A stretch of 64,000 bases of DNA. It comes from Alcanivorax sp. (GTDB lineage Bacteria; Pseudomonadota; Gammaproteobacteria; Pseudomonadales; Alcanivoracaceae). Positions 35,331-45,452 of this stretch are shown here, piece after piece. Under the pieces are notes generated by a model. It had not been told where the DNA came from, searched no databases, and saw only the letters and a list, made by a program, of their open reading frames with translations. Positions within the stretch are counted from its first letter, which is position 1. Each line of letters starts with the position of its first letter. The stretch spans positions 186,001 to 250,000 of the forward strand of contig JAIUME010000002.1 in the NCBI GenBank assembly GCA_022565695.1, in the 5' to 3' direction. The position numbers and the translations under genes are program-made.

Positions 35331-35360
35331 TTGGGCATTCTTCCCCGGGGCCGGTATAAT
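35331..35360 (+). promoter_or_regulatory. Sigma70-type promoter of metH
   Basis: TTGGGC (35331-35336) and a perfect TATAAT (35355-35360) with an 18-bp spacer, about 34 bp before the ATG. I saw no SAM/SAH riboswitch or cobalamin box in this intergenic region. Confidence 0.7.
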
Positions 35361-35393
35361 GCCGCCCCTATCCCGTTCACCCCGGAGTTCAGC

Positions 35394-38300
35394 ATGTCAG
35401 ACAGCCTGCGCCAACAGCTCGAAGAGCAACTGGCACGACGTATCATGATTCTCGATGGCGGCATGGGGACCATGATCCAGGGGCTGAGCTTCGACGAGCA
35501 AGCCTACCGGGGTGAGCGCTTTGCAGACTGGCCCAGTGACCTCAAGGGCAACAACGACCTGCTGAGCATTACCCAGCCGGAGGCCATTCTTGGCCTGCAC
35601 CGGGATTATCTGGAAGCGGGCGCGGACATTCTCGAGACCAATTCCTTTAACTCCACCCGTGTCGCCATGGCGGATTACGACATGGAGGATCTGTCCCGGG
35701 AGATCAACGTCGCCGCCGCCAGGCTGGCACGCCAGGCGGCGGATGAGTACACCGCACGCACGCCGGACAAACCGCGCTATGTGGCGGGGGTATTGGGCCC
35801 GACCAACCGCACCGCGAGTATCAGCCCGGACGTCAACGACCCCGGCTACCGGAATGTCAGCTTTGATCAACTGGTTGAGGCGTATATCGAGTCCATCGAG
35901 GGCCTGATGGAGGGTGGCGCGCACCTGCTGCTGATCGAGACGGTTTTCGACACCCTGAATGCCAAGGCTGCCGTATTTGCGGTAGAGACCTGGAAGGCGA
36001 CCCACCAGCGCGATGTGCCGGTCATGATCTCCGGCACCATCACCGACGCCTCCGGCCGGACCCTGACCGGGCAGACGACGGAAGCCTTCTATAATTCCCT
36101 GCGCCACGCGCAGCCGCTGACCATCGGCCTCAACTGTGCGCTGGGCGCGCAGGAGCTGCGGCCCTATATGGCCGAGCTGTCGCGCATCGCGGAAGGCCCG
36201 GTGTCGGCGCACCCCAACGCCGGGCTGCCCAATGAAATGGGCGAGTACGATCAATCCCCCGAAGTGATGGCGGCAGAAATCGCCGATTGGGCAAAAAAAG
36301 GTTTCCTGAACCTGATCGGCGGGTGCTGCGGCACCACCCCTGAGCATATCCGCGCCATTGCCGAGGCGGTAGCACCCTTCCCGCCCCGCGTGCTGCCTGA
36401 GCGTGAGCCGGGCTGTCGCCTGTCCGGGCTGGAGCCCCTCAACATCACCGCCGAGTCCCTGTTTATCAATGTCGGGGAGCGGACCAATGTCACGGGGTCC
36501 AAGCGGTTTCTGCGTCTGATCAAGGAAGGCGACTACGACACCGCCCTGGAGGTCGCTCGCCAGCAGGTGGAAGCCGGCGCCCAGATCATCGATATCAATA
36601 TGGATGAGGGCATGCTCGAGTCACGGGACGCCATGGTGCGTTTCCTGAATCTGGTCGCTGCCGAGCCGGAAATCTCGAAAGTCCCGATCATGATCGACTC
36701 CTCCAAATGGGACGTCATCGAAGCCGGGCTCAAGTGCATCCAGGGCAAAGGCATCGTCAATTCCATCTCCATGAAGGAAGGCGAAGCGGCCTTCATCGAG
36801 CAGGCCCGGCTGGTGCGCCGCTATGGCGCCGCCGTGATCGTCATGGCCTTCGATGAAGACGGGCAAGCCGATACCCGCGCGCGCAAGACCGAGATATGCA
36901 CCCGTGCCTACAGGCTGCTGGTCGACGAGGTGGGCTTCCCGGCGGAAGACATCATCTTTGACCCGAACATCTTCGCCATCGCCACCGGCATCGAAGAGCA
37001 CAACAACTATGCCGTGGATTTCATCGAGTCAGTGCGGGATATCAAGACCACCCTCCCCCACGCCCTGATTTCCGGCGGCGTCTCCAATGTGTCCTTCTCG
37101 TTCCGGGGTAATGAACCCGTGCGCGAAGCCATTCATGCGGTGTTCCTGTATCACGCTATCGCTGCCGGCATGGATATGGGCATCGTCAACGCCGGCCAGC
37201 TGGGCATCTATGAAGATATTCCGGCTGACCTGAAACTGGCGGTGGAAGACGTGGTGCTCAACCGCACCGACAACGGCACTGACCGGCTGCTGGAACTGGC
37301 CGAGAAGTATCGCGGCAGCGGTGCGGGCAGTGTACGCCAGGAAGATCTGACATGGCGGGAGTGGGAGGTTGAAAAGCGCCTGGAACACGCCCTCGTCAAA
37401 GGTGTTGCCGATTATATCGATGAAGATACGGAAGAGGCCCGCCTCAAGGCGGCGCGCCCGCTGCACGTGATCGAAGGCCCGCTGATGTCCGGCATGAACG
37501 TGGTCGGCGACCTGTTTGGCGCCGGCAAGATGTTCCTGCCCCAGGTGGTCAAGTCCGCCCGCGTCATGAAGAAAGCCGTGGCCTATCTGTTGCCCTATAT
37601 GGAGAAGGAGCGCGAAGAACTCGGCACCGTGGACGAGAGCAATGGCCGCATTCTGATGGCCACGGTAAAAGGCGATGTGCATGACATCGGCAAGAACATC
37701 GTCGGGGTCGTGCTGCAATGCAACGGCTACGATGTCATCGACATGGGGGTGATGGTGCCCTGCGAGAAGATCCTTGATGTCGCACGCAAGGAAAAGGTCG
37801 ATATCATCGGTCTCTCCGGCCTGATCACACCGTCGCTGGATGAAATGGTCAACGTGGCCAGCGAAATGGAACGCCTCGGGTTCGATATCCCGCTGATGAT
37901 CGGCGGCGCCACCACCAGCCGCATCCATACGGCCGTGAAGATCGAACCGCAGTATCACGGCCCGGTGATTCATGTGAACGACGCCTCCCGGGCGGTCGGC
38001 GTCGCCAGCAACCTGCTCAGTGACACCCAGCATGACGACTATGTCGTCGGAATCCGTGCCGAGTACCAGGTGCTGCGTGAGCGCCGCGCCAGCCAGCAGC
38101 AGGAGCGCAAGCTGGCCAGCCTGAGCCAGGCGCGCAACAACGCCTTCACCTGGGATTGGCAGCAGTACACCCCGCCGGTGCCGACCTTCGCCGGCACACG
38201 GGTGCTGGACGACTATCCACTGGAGGAACTGGTGCGCCGGATCGACTGGACGCCGTTCTTCCGTTCCTGGGAGCTGGCAGGCAAATTCCCCGATATTCTG

Positions 38301-39092
38301 GATGACGAGGTGGTGGGCATCGAGGCAACCCGGCTGTACCGGGATGCCCGCGCCATGCTTGAGAAAATAGTTAAAGAAAAGTGGCTAACTGCCCGTGGTG
38401 TAATAGGTTTCTTCCCCGCGCAGAGTGTCGGTGACGACATCGAACTGCTCAAGACGCCGGGGGGAGAGCCGTTGATGACACTGCACCACCTGCGCCAGCA
38501 GACCGATGCCGAGCGCAAGAAGAACAAGCCGAATCTGTGTCTGAGCGACTATGTGGCACCAGCAGGAAGCGGCGTGGAGGACTGGCTCGGGGCCTTCGCC
38601 GTGACCACCGGAATTGGCATCGAAGCCCATCTGGCCCGCTTTGAGGCGGACCATGACGATTACAGCAGCATCATGCTCAAGGCCCTGGCTGACCGTCTCG
38701 CCGAGGCCTTCGCTGAACGCCTGCATGAGCGGGTGCGGCGTGAGTTCTGGGGCTACGCTGACAATGAGAATTTCAGTAATGACGATCTGATTCGCGAGCG
38801 CTATCGGGGCATCCGCCCTGCCCCGGGCTATCCGGCCTGCCCGGACCATACCGAGAAGACGCTGCTGTGGGAGCTGCTGCAACCGGATCAGGCGATCGGC
38901 ATCTCGCTGACAGAAAGCTACGCGATGTACCCGGCGTCATCAGTATCCGGCTGGTATTTCTCCCACCCGGAGGCCCGTTACTTCGGCACCGGCAAGATCG
39001 GCCGCGATCAGATGGAAGACTACGCGCGCCGCACCGGGCACCCGGTGAAGGAGATCGAGCGCACCATCCCGCATCTGCTGGGCTATAACTGA
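35394..39092 (+). CDS. metH: Cobalamin-dependent methionine synthase (MetH)
   Basis: 1232 residues, like E. coli MetH (1227). It transfers methyl from methyltetrahydrofolate to homocysteine through B12. Domains in order: homocysteine domain (about 1-340) with zinc ligands C248, C311 and C312 in GLNCALG and GGCCGTT; pterin domain (about 350-640, [14 protein letters not shown]); B12 cap and Rossmann domains with [10 protein letters not shown], the cobalt-binding His being H763 (E. coli H759); and the AdoMet reactivation domain ending near [17 protein letters not shown]. The ATG follows GGAG at good spacing. Its last ten bases overlap the convergent gene. Confidence 0.98.
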   Translation: MSDSLRQQLEEQLARRIMILDGGMGTMIQGLSFDEQAYRGERFADWPSDLKGNNDLLSITQPEAILGLHRDYLEAGADILETNSFNSTRVAMADYDMEDLSREINVAAARLARQAADEYTARTPDKPRYVAGVLGPTNRTASISPDVNDPGYRNVSFDQLVEAYIESIEGLMEGGAHLLLIETVFDTLNAKAAVFAVETWKATHQRDVPVMISGTITDASGRTLTGQTTEAFYNSLRHAQPLTIGLNCALGAQELRPYMAELSRIAEGPVSAHPNAGLPNEMGEYDQSPEVMAAEIADWAKKGFLNLIGGCCGTTPEHIRAIAEAVAPFPPRVLPEREPGCRLSGLEPLNITAESLFINVGERTNVTGSKRFLRLIKEGDYDTALEVARQQVEAGAQIIDINMDEGMLESRDAMVRFLNLVAAEPEISKVPIMIDSSKWDVIEAGLKCIQGKGIVNSISMKEGEAAFIEQARLVRRYGAAVIVMAFDEDGQADTRARKTEICTRAYRLLVDEVGFPAEDIIFDPNIFAIATGIEEHNNYAVDFIESVRDIKTTLPHALISGGVSNVSFSFRGNEPVREAIHAVFLYHAIAAGMDMGIVNAGQLGIYEDIPADLKLAVEDVVLNRTDNGTDRLLELAEKYRGSGAGSVRQEDLTWREWEVEKRLEHALVKGVADYIDEDTEEARLKAARPLHVIEGPLMSGMNVVGDLFGAGKMFLPQVVKSARVMKKAVAYLLPYMEKEREELGTVDESNGRILMATVKGDVHDIGKNIVGVVLQCNGYDVIDMGVMVPCEKILDVARKEKVDIIGLSGLITPSLDEMVNVASEMERLGFDIPLMIGGATTSRIHTAVKIEPQYHGPVIHVNDASRAVGVASNLLSDTQHDDYVVGIRAEYQVLRERRASQQQERKLASLSQARNNAFTWDWQQYTPPVPTFAGTRVLDDYPLEELVRRIDWTPFFRSWELAGKFPDILDDEVVGIEATRLYRDARAMLEKIVKEKWLTARGVIGFFPAQSVGDDIELLKTPGGEPLMTLHHLRQQTDAERKKNKPNLCLSDYVAPAGSGVEDWLGAFAVTTGIGIEAHLARFEADHDDYSSIMLKALADRLAEAFAERLHERVRREFWGYADNENFSNDDLIRERYRGIRPAPGYPACPDHTEKTLLWELLQPDQAIGISLTESYAMYPASSVSGWYFSHPEARYFGTGKIGRDQMEDYARRTGHPVKEIERTIPHLLGYN

Positions 39093-41143
39093 TCCGGGTG
39101 AGGGCCGTCATCCGAGAGCACGTCTCCCTCGGAGGTGTTGATCCGCACCCTGACGCCGTCCACCAGGCAGTGCATGGCGTCATCCACCCCGGCAACACAG
39201 GGAATGCCCAGGGCCTTGGCGAGTAGCGCCGCCGGGTGTCGGGGATCATGGCTGGCCAGCACCATGCCTGCAGCCACGGTCAGCCACGGCAACCAGCCCG
39301 GTTCGCACTGGTCGAGCACCACGATATCGCCTGGTGCGAGTTGGGACAGGGCCCAGCCTGAATGAATGACACGGGCCGGGCCGCTGGCGGCGTCCGGCAC
39401 CAGCGCACGCCCCCTGAGCACCGGTTTTTCCTGCTGGTCCAATCTGACCCCGTAGGCGACCTGGTCGATCATCCAGTCCGGCGCGCCCTGATAGGCGGAT
39501 GTCAGGTAGCGCACTTTCCGCTCACCGATCTTCTCCGGCGTCAGGCGCGCCTGACCTTGTCCTTGCCACAGCGACCACAGTTCATCGAAATAGACGAAAT
39601 GAATATCTTCCGCGCGCTTTAGCAGCTGTCGCGCCACCAGCACCTGCCCCATGGTCGCCAACAGACTGCGCAGCTGGCTGCCCAGTTGCTCGCGCAGCGC
39701 GGTCGCCTGGGCACGCCAGCGAGCACGGGAGCCCCCGGCCGGTTCGGCGTTACCCAGTTGCGCGAGGATGCTCCGACGCTCTGGCGTCAGCGCCGTCAGT
39801 GTTGCCAATTCAGGCAGTGCCGTATTGAAGCGCGGCAGTACCGGGTCCGCACCGAAGCCGGTGTGCGGTGCCAGGGCCTGTTCCTGCCCGGTACCCAGGC
39901 GCCGGAGGTTGGCAAGATGTGCGGGCGGTAGCCACTGCGCCAGTTGGGCGGCGGCGGACGCTTCTTCATGCGCCCCGCTATCAGTACCAGTATCGGTATC
40001 GGTATCGGTATCAGCATCCGGCGCACAGTAGGCCAGCCAGCCGTCGATGGCGGCAAGCCGCTCGCCGGCGCGATCGTAACGCATCAACTGACGCCACAGC
40101 CCTTCGAGATCGCCCAGGGCGGGTGTCGCCGCATCAGCGTGACGCAGCTCCCGGGCCAGGCTGGCCAGCGCCAGGCCGGTGGTCAGCGGACGCAGGCCAT
40201 CGCGGCGCCACAGCCAGCGCTTCACCTGTGGCGTCTCCCGGGGTTGCCAGGCCGGTGGCAATGCCGCCGCCAGTCTGACGGGGCCGCCTTGCTCATACAG
40301 CCGCAGGAAGAACCGACTGTTGCTGTAGATGTGGCTGTGCTGACGACGATAGGGCTCGATGTTGGCCAGGTCATGCCAGCCAAGCCGGTTGCCCAGCGGG
40401 CGCCAGAAACCGGTTTTCAGCCAGCGCCCGGCAAGCGTATACCACAAGGGCGCGACGGCCTGTTGCCAGATACCAAAGCCGGCACGCCGGGACCAGGCTT
40501 CGTCAGGACGTGGCAGCGATCCCACCGGCAGTGTCTGGACAAGCCACAGGCGATCCCCGTCATGCACCCATTCACAGGCCTGCGGCCGCTCGAAGTGCCG
40601 GCGCAACTGGTCAGCCAGGGCCTTGAATTCCGGCGCGCCAATGGCCGCCGCCAGCGCGCTGTCTGGCTGACTGCTGTAGGCCACCTGCCCGTCACGATGC
40701 AGGATCAGTCTTTCCTGGGCCCCCTGCTCTACCACGCCTTCAACAATCACATGCGCCAGGTCCTGGCGTACCGGGTGGCGGGTGAATAACACACCGGCCG
40801 CACGGCGCCGGGGCAAGGCCTGGATGATCACCTCCGCAGGCGCATCCTGTTTGGAGAAAAGCTGTATCAGCGCCGCGGACAACGCCGTGTCCGAATCCAG
40901 ATTGACCAGCGACTGGCGCTGCGAACCGGGTGTTGCCGGGCCCTGATGCAGAATCCAGTAGTGGTTGCCTGCACCGGGTTTGCCCGGCAGGGCTTCCAGC
41001 TTTGCGGTAACGTCACTCGCCGCCGGCACAGTACCGGCGGCACTCACACACCAGGTTGGTGGTAATGGCAGCCCCAAACCGGCCCACTGCTGCAACCGTT
41101 CAGCGCTGCGGGCACTGCTCTCCGGCAGAGCGTCAATGATCAT
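39083..41143 (-). CDS. Stand-alone PEP/pyruvate-binding and PEP-utilising mobile-domain protein
   Basis: 686 residues. The C-terminus is a PEP-utilising mobile domain: [16 protein letters not shown] and [17 protein letters not shown], where H636 aligns with the phospho-histidine of PEP synthase and PPDK. The N-terminal part ([37 protein letters not shown]) is a reduced ATP-grasp PPDK domain. There is no PEP-binding TIM barrel, so it is not PEP synthase; it looks like rifampicin-phosphotransferase-type three-domain enzymes, with unknown substrate. Residues near 370-385 are a DT-rich repeat. The downstream end overlaps metH by ten bases, and the start overlaps the DUF1461 stop (ATGA). Confidence 0.75.
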   Translation of the reverse strand: MIIDALPESSARSAERLQQWAGLGLPLPPTWCVSAAGTVPAASDVTAKLEALPGKPGAGNHYWILHQGPATPGSQRQSLVNLDSDTALSAALIQLFSKQDAPAEVIIQALPRRRAAGVLFTRHPVRQDLAHVIVEGVVEQGAQERLILHRDGQVAYSSQPDSALAAAIGAPEFKALADQLRRHFERPQACEWVHDGDRLWLVQTLPVGSLPRPDEAWSRRAGFGIWQQAVAPLWYTLAGRWLKTGFWRPLGNRLGWHDLANIEPYRRQHSHIYSNSRFFLRLYEQGGPVRLAAALPPAWQPRETPQVKRWLWRRDGLRPLTTGLALASLARELRHADAATPALGDLEGLWRQLMRYDRAGERLAAIDGWLAYCAPDADTDTDTDTGTDSGAHEEASAAAQLAQWLPPAHLANLRRLGTGQEQALAPHTGFGADPVLPRFNTALPELATLTALTPERRSILAQLGNAEPAGGSRARWRAQATALREQLGSQLRSLLATMGQVLVARQLLKRAEDIHFVYFDELWSLWQGQGQARLTPEKIGERKVRYLTSAYQGAPDWMIDQVAYGVRLDQQEKPVLRGRALVPDAASGPARVIHSGWALSQLAPGDIVVLDQCEPGWLPWLTVAAGMVLASHDPRHPAALLAKALGIPCVAGVDDAMHCLVDGVRVRINTSEGDVLSDDGPHPDQL
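39979..40020. repeat. Hexanucleotide tandem repeat inside the PEP-domain gene
   Basis: Seven hexamers in a row, TATCAG-TACCAG-TATCGG x3-TATCAG-CATCCG, encoding alternating Asp and Thr/Ser/Ala on the minus strand. Copy changes would keep the reading frame and lengthen or shorten an acidic linker between domains. Confidence 0.85.
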
Positions 41144-41907
41144 TGCGTTTCCTTGTCATGTTCCGCCAGATAGCGACTGACCCTGTCAGCAATACGGTAA
41201 CCGGCGCTATAAATGACAGGCGTCAGAATGAGCGCGCCAGCGGCGAGCACCAGCGCGATGGCACCAAAGAGATACGGGGCTTTCATCAGGGTGCTCATGA
41301 GGGATTCTTCCCAGTAAAAAAACCACGGGTTATCCGGCGGGAAGAGCCAGATGTGCCACTGATAGAAGACCGCTTTGGGTCCGGCTATCAGCAACCAGAG
41401 TAACAGGGGCACGGCCAGTACCAGCGCACTCAGGCAGCGCGATGGCCAGCGCGGTAATCCCGCGCGGCGCGAGGCCCAGGCAGCAGGAAACCAGAGCAGG
41501 CACAATAATCCGCTGGCCAGTGTTGCCCGTGCCAGCAGGTCGGCAACGTCCTGGAGATGAAGCACCTCGTCCTGGATCAGCAGCGGCAGCACCCTGCCCT
41601 CCGGGCCGGTATATTGAATCGCCGCCAGACCGTTTCCATGATCGTGAACGGCACGTCGTATGGCACGGAATGCTTCGGCGTGTTCCGCCGGGGACAGGGC
41701 CTCGAAGCCCGGCCTGGCCTGATTCTCTGGCGCGTAGGTCGCGATGTGTTGTTCGATGCCCAGCAGGCTGTACCAGACGGGATAACCGTAATCGAGGCGG
41801 GCCAGCAACCACCAGCTCAGGGCCAGCGCCAGCCAGACACAGATCAACGCGTAGCCGAGCCACAGAAGTCCACGTTTACTCTGGTGGAGTGAGGCGTTAA
41901 TGCGCAT
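41140..41907 (-). CDS. DUF1461 (TIGR01906-type) integral membrane protein
   Basis: 255 residues with about four membrane helices (residues ~14-35, 115-135, 150-172 and 215-240) and a large loop after the first, as in DUF1461 proteins. The segment AVFYQWHIWLFPPDNPWFFYW is the most conserved part of the family and includes a His. No function is known. It overlaps the downstream PEP-domain gene by four bases, so the two are probably translated together. The start MRINASLHQ is preferred over an upstream ATG that crosses the divergent gene's promoter. Confidence 0.82.
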   Translation of the reverse strand: MRINASLHQSKRGLLWLGYALICVWLALALSWWLLARLDYGYPVWYSLLGIEQHIATYAPENQARPGFEALSPAEHAEAFRAIRRAVHDHGNGLAAIQYTGPEGRVLPLLIQDEVLHLQDVADLLARATLASGLLCLLWFPAAWASRRAGLPRWPSRCLSALVLAVPLLLWLLIAGPKAVFYQWHIWLFPPDNPWFFYWEESLMSTLMKAPYLFGAIALVLAAGALILTPVIYSAGYRIADRVSRYLAEHDKETQ

Positions 41908-41957
41908 AATCAGGCTCGCCTGAAAAATAACAAATAATAAAGCGAGGTTTTCCCGCC

Positions 41958-43619
41958 ATGCGTAGTGCATTTGCCCTGCTTGGGGTCATTCTTGTCTTGA
42001 CGGGTTGCGCAACAACTCGATTGCCCCCCGCAGACACCGGCCCGGTGACAACACACCACGAAGCCCGGCGCTATCAGGTGAAGATCCCCACCCATGATGG
42101 CATCACCCTGACCGCCACAGTCTACCAGCCTGAATTGGCCGTCGGCGACACCGCACCGCTCATTATTGCGACACATGGCTACGGCGGCTTTCGTGCCAAG
42201 CGGCCGATGTCCATTTATGGCCAGACCATGATTACCGGCCAGGCAGCAGTGCATGCCTGGCGTGCAGGCTACTGGGTTGTGTTCTATGACCAGCGCGGTT
42301 TTGGTGGCAGCGGTGACAAGGTGAACATGATGGACCCGGAGAAAGAGGTCCGCGATGTATCTACCGTGCTGGACTGGTCACTGGCGCACCTGCCCGGCAT
42401 CGCCGCCCTGCCCGATGGCGCACCGGCGGTGGGCATGATCGGTGAAAGCTATGGCGCTGGTGCGCAGATACTTGCCTCTTTCAATGATCCGCGCCTGCGC
42501 GCCCTGGTGCCCATTGCCGGCTGGCATGATCTCGCTGGCGCGCTGGCCCCCAACCGGCATGTCCGGACCAGCTGGGGCGGCGCCTTGCTTACTGTGCCAC
42601 CGGTTACCAGCGGCTTTTCGACCCAGGGCATGCGACGCCCCTGGCGCAGCATGATCACCGGCAGTATGAATAGCGAAGTGCGCAATATTCTGGCAGAACG
42701 CAGCCCCGCCACCCTGTGCGCCAATGGCCAGCGGCCGCAGGCCGATGCGTTATTGATTCAGGGTTTCCGCGACAGCCTGATGACCATGGACCAGGCGCTG
42801 GACAATCGTGCCTGTTTTCTCGACGGCGGTCGCGATGTGCGTCTGCTCGGCATCCAGGGCGGCCATATTCTGCCCTGGCCCGTGCAGAGCTGGTCGGGCA
42901 AGCCGTTGTTCAACACCGACCGGCAAATCAATTGCAATGGTCATGCAGAACCCCTGGAAGACCTGATTCTGGCCTGGTGGGATGAGAAGCTGCGCGGTGC
43001 AGCCCCGCATGTGCCCGAGATGTGTCTGGCGCTGGATTATGATGAGGCCATCACGCCGAAGAATTTCCCCACCGCCACGACGCCTTTCAGCGTGTCCCGG
43101 GAGCAGGTGCATATTCCCATTGCCGGCCTGTTTGAAGGCTTCATGGTTCCGGTGGATACGGGCTATGACCTGGTGCGGGGCATCTGGCGCAATGCAGACC
43201 GCCGTGCACTGACGCCCAACGGTGGTCTGGGCCGGCCGCGCTTTATCCCGCTGCATGTGGTGGAGCGGGATGATGAATTACTGCTGGGCATCCCGGAGAT
43301 TGATCTGCAACTGGCGGGTACAGCCAGTGTGCGCAGCACACGGGTGTTTGTCGGGATCGGCGTACAGCATGCCAACCAGCGCCGTGTGCGGGTCGCCAGC
43401 GAACAGCTGACACCGCTCCCCGGCAAAGGGCTGTACCGACAACCACTGGCGCCTGTGTCAGTACCGCTCAAGGCTGGCGACCGCGTCGGGCTGGTGGTCT
43501 ACGGCTACAGCTGGCAGTACGCCTTCAACCCGTCCTTCTGGTGGAGTCGTGCCCGCTTCAATGGCCAGGTTGCGCTGCCGATTGTGACGAATGGCTGGGA
43601 GACCAGGGCGTCACGGTGA
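41958..43619 (+). CDS. CocE/NonD-family alpha/beta hydrolase lipoprotein
   Basis: 553 residues. A lipoprotein signal with lipobox LTGC (Cys near residue 17) is followed by a peptidase S15/CocE-like hydrolase: HGYGGFRAKRPM, nucleophile GESYGAG, and an acid/His region QGGHILPWPVQ. The C-terminal third is a beta-sandwich as in CocE and X-prolyl peptidases. It would be an exported esterase or peptidase anchored to the membrane. Its last 62 bases overlap the end of the convergent secretion-operon gene. Confidence 0.85.
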   Translation: MRSAFALLGVILVLTGCATTRLPPADTGPVTTHHEARRYQVKIPTHDGITLTATVYQPELAVGDTAPLIIATHGYGGFRAKRPMSIYGQTMITGQAAVHAWRAGYWVVFYDQRGFGGSGDKVNMMDPEKEVRDVSTVLDWSLAHLPGIAALPDGAPAVGMIGESYGAGAQILASFNDPRLRALVPIAGWHDLAGALAPNRHVRTSWGGALLTVPPVTSGFSTQGMRRPWRSMITGSMNSEVRNILAERSPATLCANGQRPQADALLIQGFRDSLMTMDQALDNRACFLDGGRDVRLLGIQGGHILPWPVQSWSGKPLFNTDRQINCNGHAEPLEDLILAWWDEKLRGAAPHVPEMCLALDYDEAITPKNFPTATTPFSVSREQVHIPIAGLFEGFMVPVDTGYDLVRGIWRNADRRALTPNGGLGRPRFIPLHVVERDDELLLGIPEIDLQLAGTASVRSTRVFVGIGVQHANQRRVRVASEQLTPLPGKGLYRQPLAPVSVPLKAGDRVGLVVYGYSWQYAFNPSFWWSRARFNGQVALPIVTNGWETRASR

Positions 43620-44910
43620 GCGAAGGCCGCGCGGTGCGCGCGGCCACATACTGCTCGGGTGTGTAGTCTTCCCCGATGGCATTGCCAAACAGCAGCCTGA
43701 CAGCGAAACGCAGTTCCCGCTCTGGCGGCCAGCCGCGCAGCGCATAGCCGATGTTCGGCAATTGTCCGGGGAACTGCTCCGGCTTGACCTCCAGCTGGTC
43801 ATCGTCCTGATAGACCAGCGCCAGCGGAATATCGTGCAGGGCATCCGGCACATCCAGATCGGCCAACAGAATGAAATCGCGTTGTGAATCGAACAGTATC
43901 CAGCTGTCGGTGGTGGTCAGCCCCCGCTCGACCAGCTGCTTTTCTTCCGCGTCCATGCGCCCGTCCACCAGCCCACGCAGCTCCTTGCCCCGTGCAGTCT
44001 GGACCGTTGCGCCATACTGGGCGTTGCCGTCAATGGACACTGCCACTTCCGGGTCTCGCAGGGTGTTGCGATACAAGGTCGGAATGCGGGCGTAGCTGTG
44101 CGCTTCATAGTGATCAGGGTAACGGTGGGCCTGCACCTGAAGGCGCATGACGGGAACGCCGCCCAGCACTACACGGGTTTCCAGATGCATTACGGAGCGG
44201 AGCGGACCAACCTTGCTGCCGGCCAGTTGCGGCCGCAGATTGGTGTTGTCGAGGGTCATGCGTGCCCGTCGACTCAGAAAGCCACCGCTCATGCGCATCT
44301 TGAGGGTATCGATAATCGATCCTTCGCCCTGGTAGCCGGTATAGCCGAGGTATCGCCAGTTCAGTTCGTTGTCCGGATCGACGTGCAATTGATAGCGCTG
44401 TGTCCGGGTGATCCCGGTCTCGATGTCGTGCTCGATATAACGTGCCGGATTGCGCCGGGCATCCCCTTCCACCAGATAAACATAGCCCGGCCCGCCTGTG
44501 GCGTCCTCGATGGCCAGCTCTGCCAGCGGTATGACCTCCGCTGGCAACGTCGCATCCGCAGGTGCCCGCGGCCCCACATCCGCGGCCCGGATCAGTAATC
44601 GGTCATCGCCCAGAAAATGTGCCGGATCGCCGTCGCGCGCCAGCCCGGATTCCGGAAACCAGACCAGGTCCGCCTCGCCGATGGCATCAATCTGGAAGCT
44701 GACGGGCTGCAAGGCGCCGTCTTGCCAGCTGAGCACCGAGATCGCTGCAGCAGGACGACCCGCTGCAGCGCCCAGCTCGCTGGCCCGGTATTCAAAAATG
44801 CGGAAGTCCCCGGGCACTACACCAGGCACATCAGCCAGGGCAGGAGGGCAAACCAGGACTGCGGCCAGGGTGCAGGACACCAGGGCCGGTATGCGAGGCA
44901 GTGGCATCAT
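43558..44910 (-). CDS. Exported protein of unknown function, last gene of the gsp operon
   Basis: 450 residues with a signal peptide (IPALVSCTLAAVLVCPPALADV) and a beta-rich periplasmic body. No family could be recognised; WYL-like repeats, enzyme motifs and membrane helices are absent. It overlaps the gspM stop by four bases (ATGA), so it is translated with the secretion operon and stands where gspN occurs in other clusters. GspN is about 250 residues, so on length and sequence this is not a plain GspN. A substrate- or envelope-linked accessory is possible; the function is unknown. Confidence 0.8.
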   Translation of the reverse strand: MMPLPRIPALVSCTLAAVLVCPPALADVPGVVPGDFRIFEYRASELGAAAGRPAAAISVLSWQDGALQPVSFQIDAIGEADLVWFPESGLARDGDPAHFLGDDRLLIRAADVGPRAPADATLPAEVIPLAELAIEDATGGPGYVYLVEGDARRNPARYIEHDIETGITRTQRYQLHVDPDNELNWRYLGYTGYQGEGSIIDTLKMRMSGGFLSRRARMTLDNTNLRPQLAGSKVGPLRSVMHLETRVVLGGVPVMRLQVQAHRYPDHYEAHSYARIPTLYRNTLRDPEVAVSIDGNAQYGATVQTARGKELRGLVDGRMDAEEKQLVERGLTTTDSWILFDSQRDFILLADLDVPDALHDIPLALVYQDDDQLEVKPEQFPGQLPNIGYALRGWPPERELRFAVRLLFGNAIGEDYTPEQYVAARTARPSLTVTPWSPSHSSQSAAQPGH

Positions 44911-45452
44911 GCCCCCCGTCGGAGCGTGGCTCTCACGTTCACTGTGCCTGGAGTCTGGCTGTCGGAGATTTCAACGGCCGATGCACGGATGCCCATGTTC
45001 TGTTCCAGCGCCTGCAGCCAGGCAATGACTCTGGCGAATTCCTGCTGCTCAAGCTGCACCCGGGCGGCATCGTTCCCTTCCGGGGTGAAACCACGAAGAC
45101 TCAGCCCCGCCTCGGAGGCGCTGGCGTTGATCACCGAGATCCAGTCACCGCGATGGGTTTCCGGCCGACTCTCGCTGCTGGCGCGCGCCTGGCGTACCAC
45201 GTCCGCGTTATCCTGTATCCAGCTGAGCACTCGCTCCCGGGCCAGATAGTTGTTGATCGCGGCCTCGCGACCGTTGAGCACCGGTGCCCACATCAGCAGA
45301 TAAATCAGCATCAGCCCCAGCGCCGCCGCGAGGACCGCCACAGCGATCTGCTCACGTTCCGCCAGTGACTTGTACCAGGCCCGGGCCGGTTCGCTGGTCG
45401 TCATGAACTGCTGGCGCCACCGCTGCAGCTGTTGTTGTAATGATTGTTGCAT
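44907..45452 (-). CDS. gspM: Type II secretion system protein GspM
   Basis: 181 residues. One membrane helix (about 37-58, IAVAVLAAALGLMLIYLLMW) after a short Arg-rich cytoplasmic part (WYKSLAEREQ), then a periplasmic ferredoxin-like domain, the GspM layout. GspM pairs with GspL in the inner-membrane platform. It overlaps the gspL stop by one base. Confidence 0.92.
   Translation of the reverse strand: MQQSLQQQLQRWRQQFMTTSEPARAWYKSLAEREQIAVAVLAAALGLMLIYLLMWAPVLNGREAAINNYLARERVLSWIQDNADVVRQARASSESRPETHRGDWISVINASASEAGLSLRGFTPEGNDAARVQLEQQEFARVIAWLQALEQNMGIRASAVEISDSQTPGTVNVRATLRRGA

Noticed and set aside
35186-35393. SAM/SAH or cobalamin riboswitch before metH
   Set aside because: Only a sigma70 promoter is visible; the leader from the predicted start to ATG is about 30 nt, too short for a riboswitch.
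39083-41143. PEP synthase or PPDK
   Set aside because: The C-terminal PEP-binding barrel is absent and the protein is too short, although the phospho-His domain is present.
43558-44910. GspN
   Set aside because: It has the right position, but the length is almost double and no GspN sequence pattern was seen.
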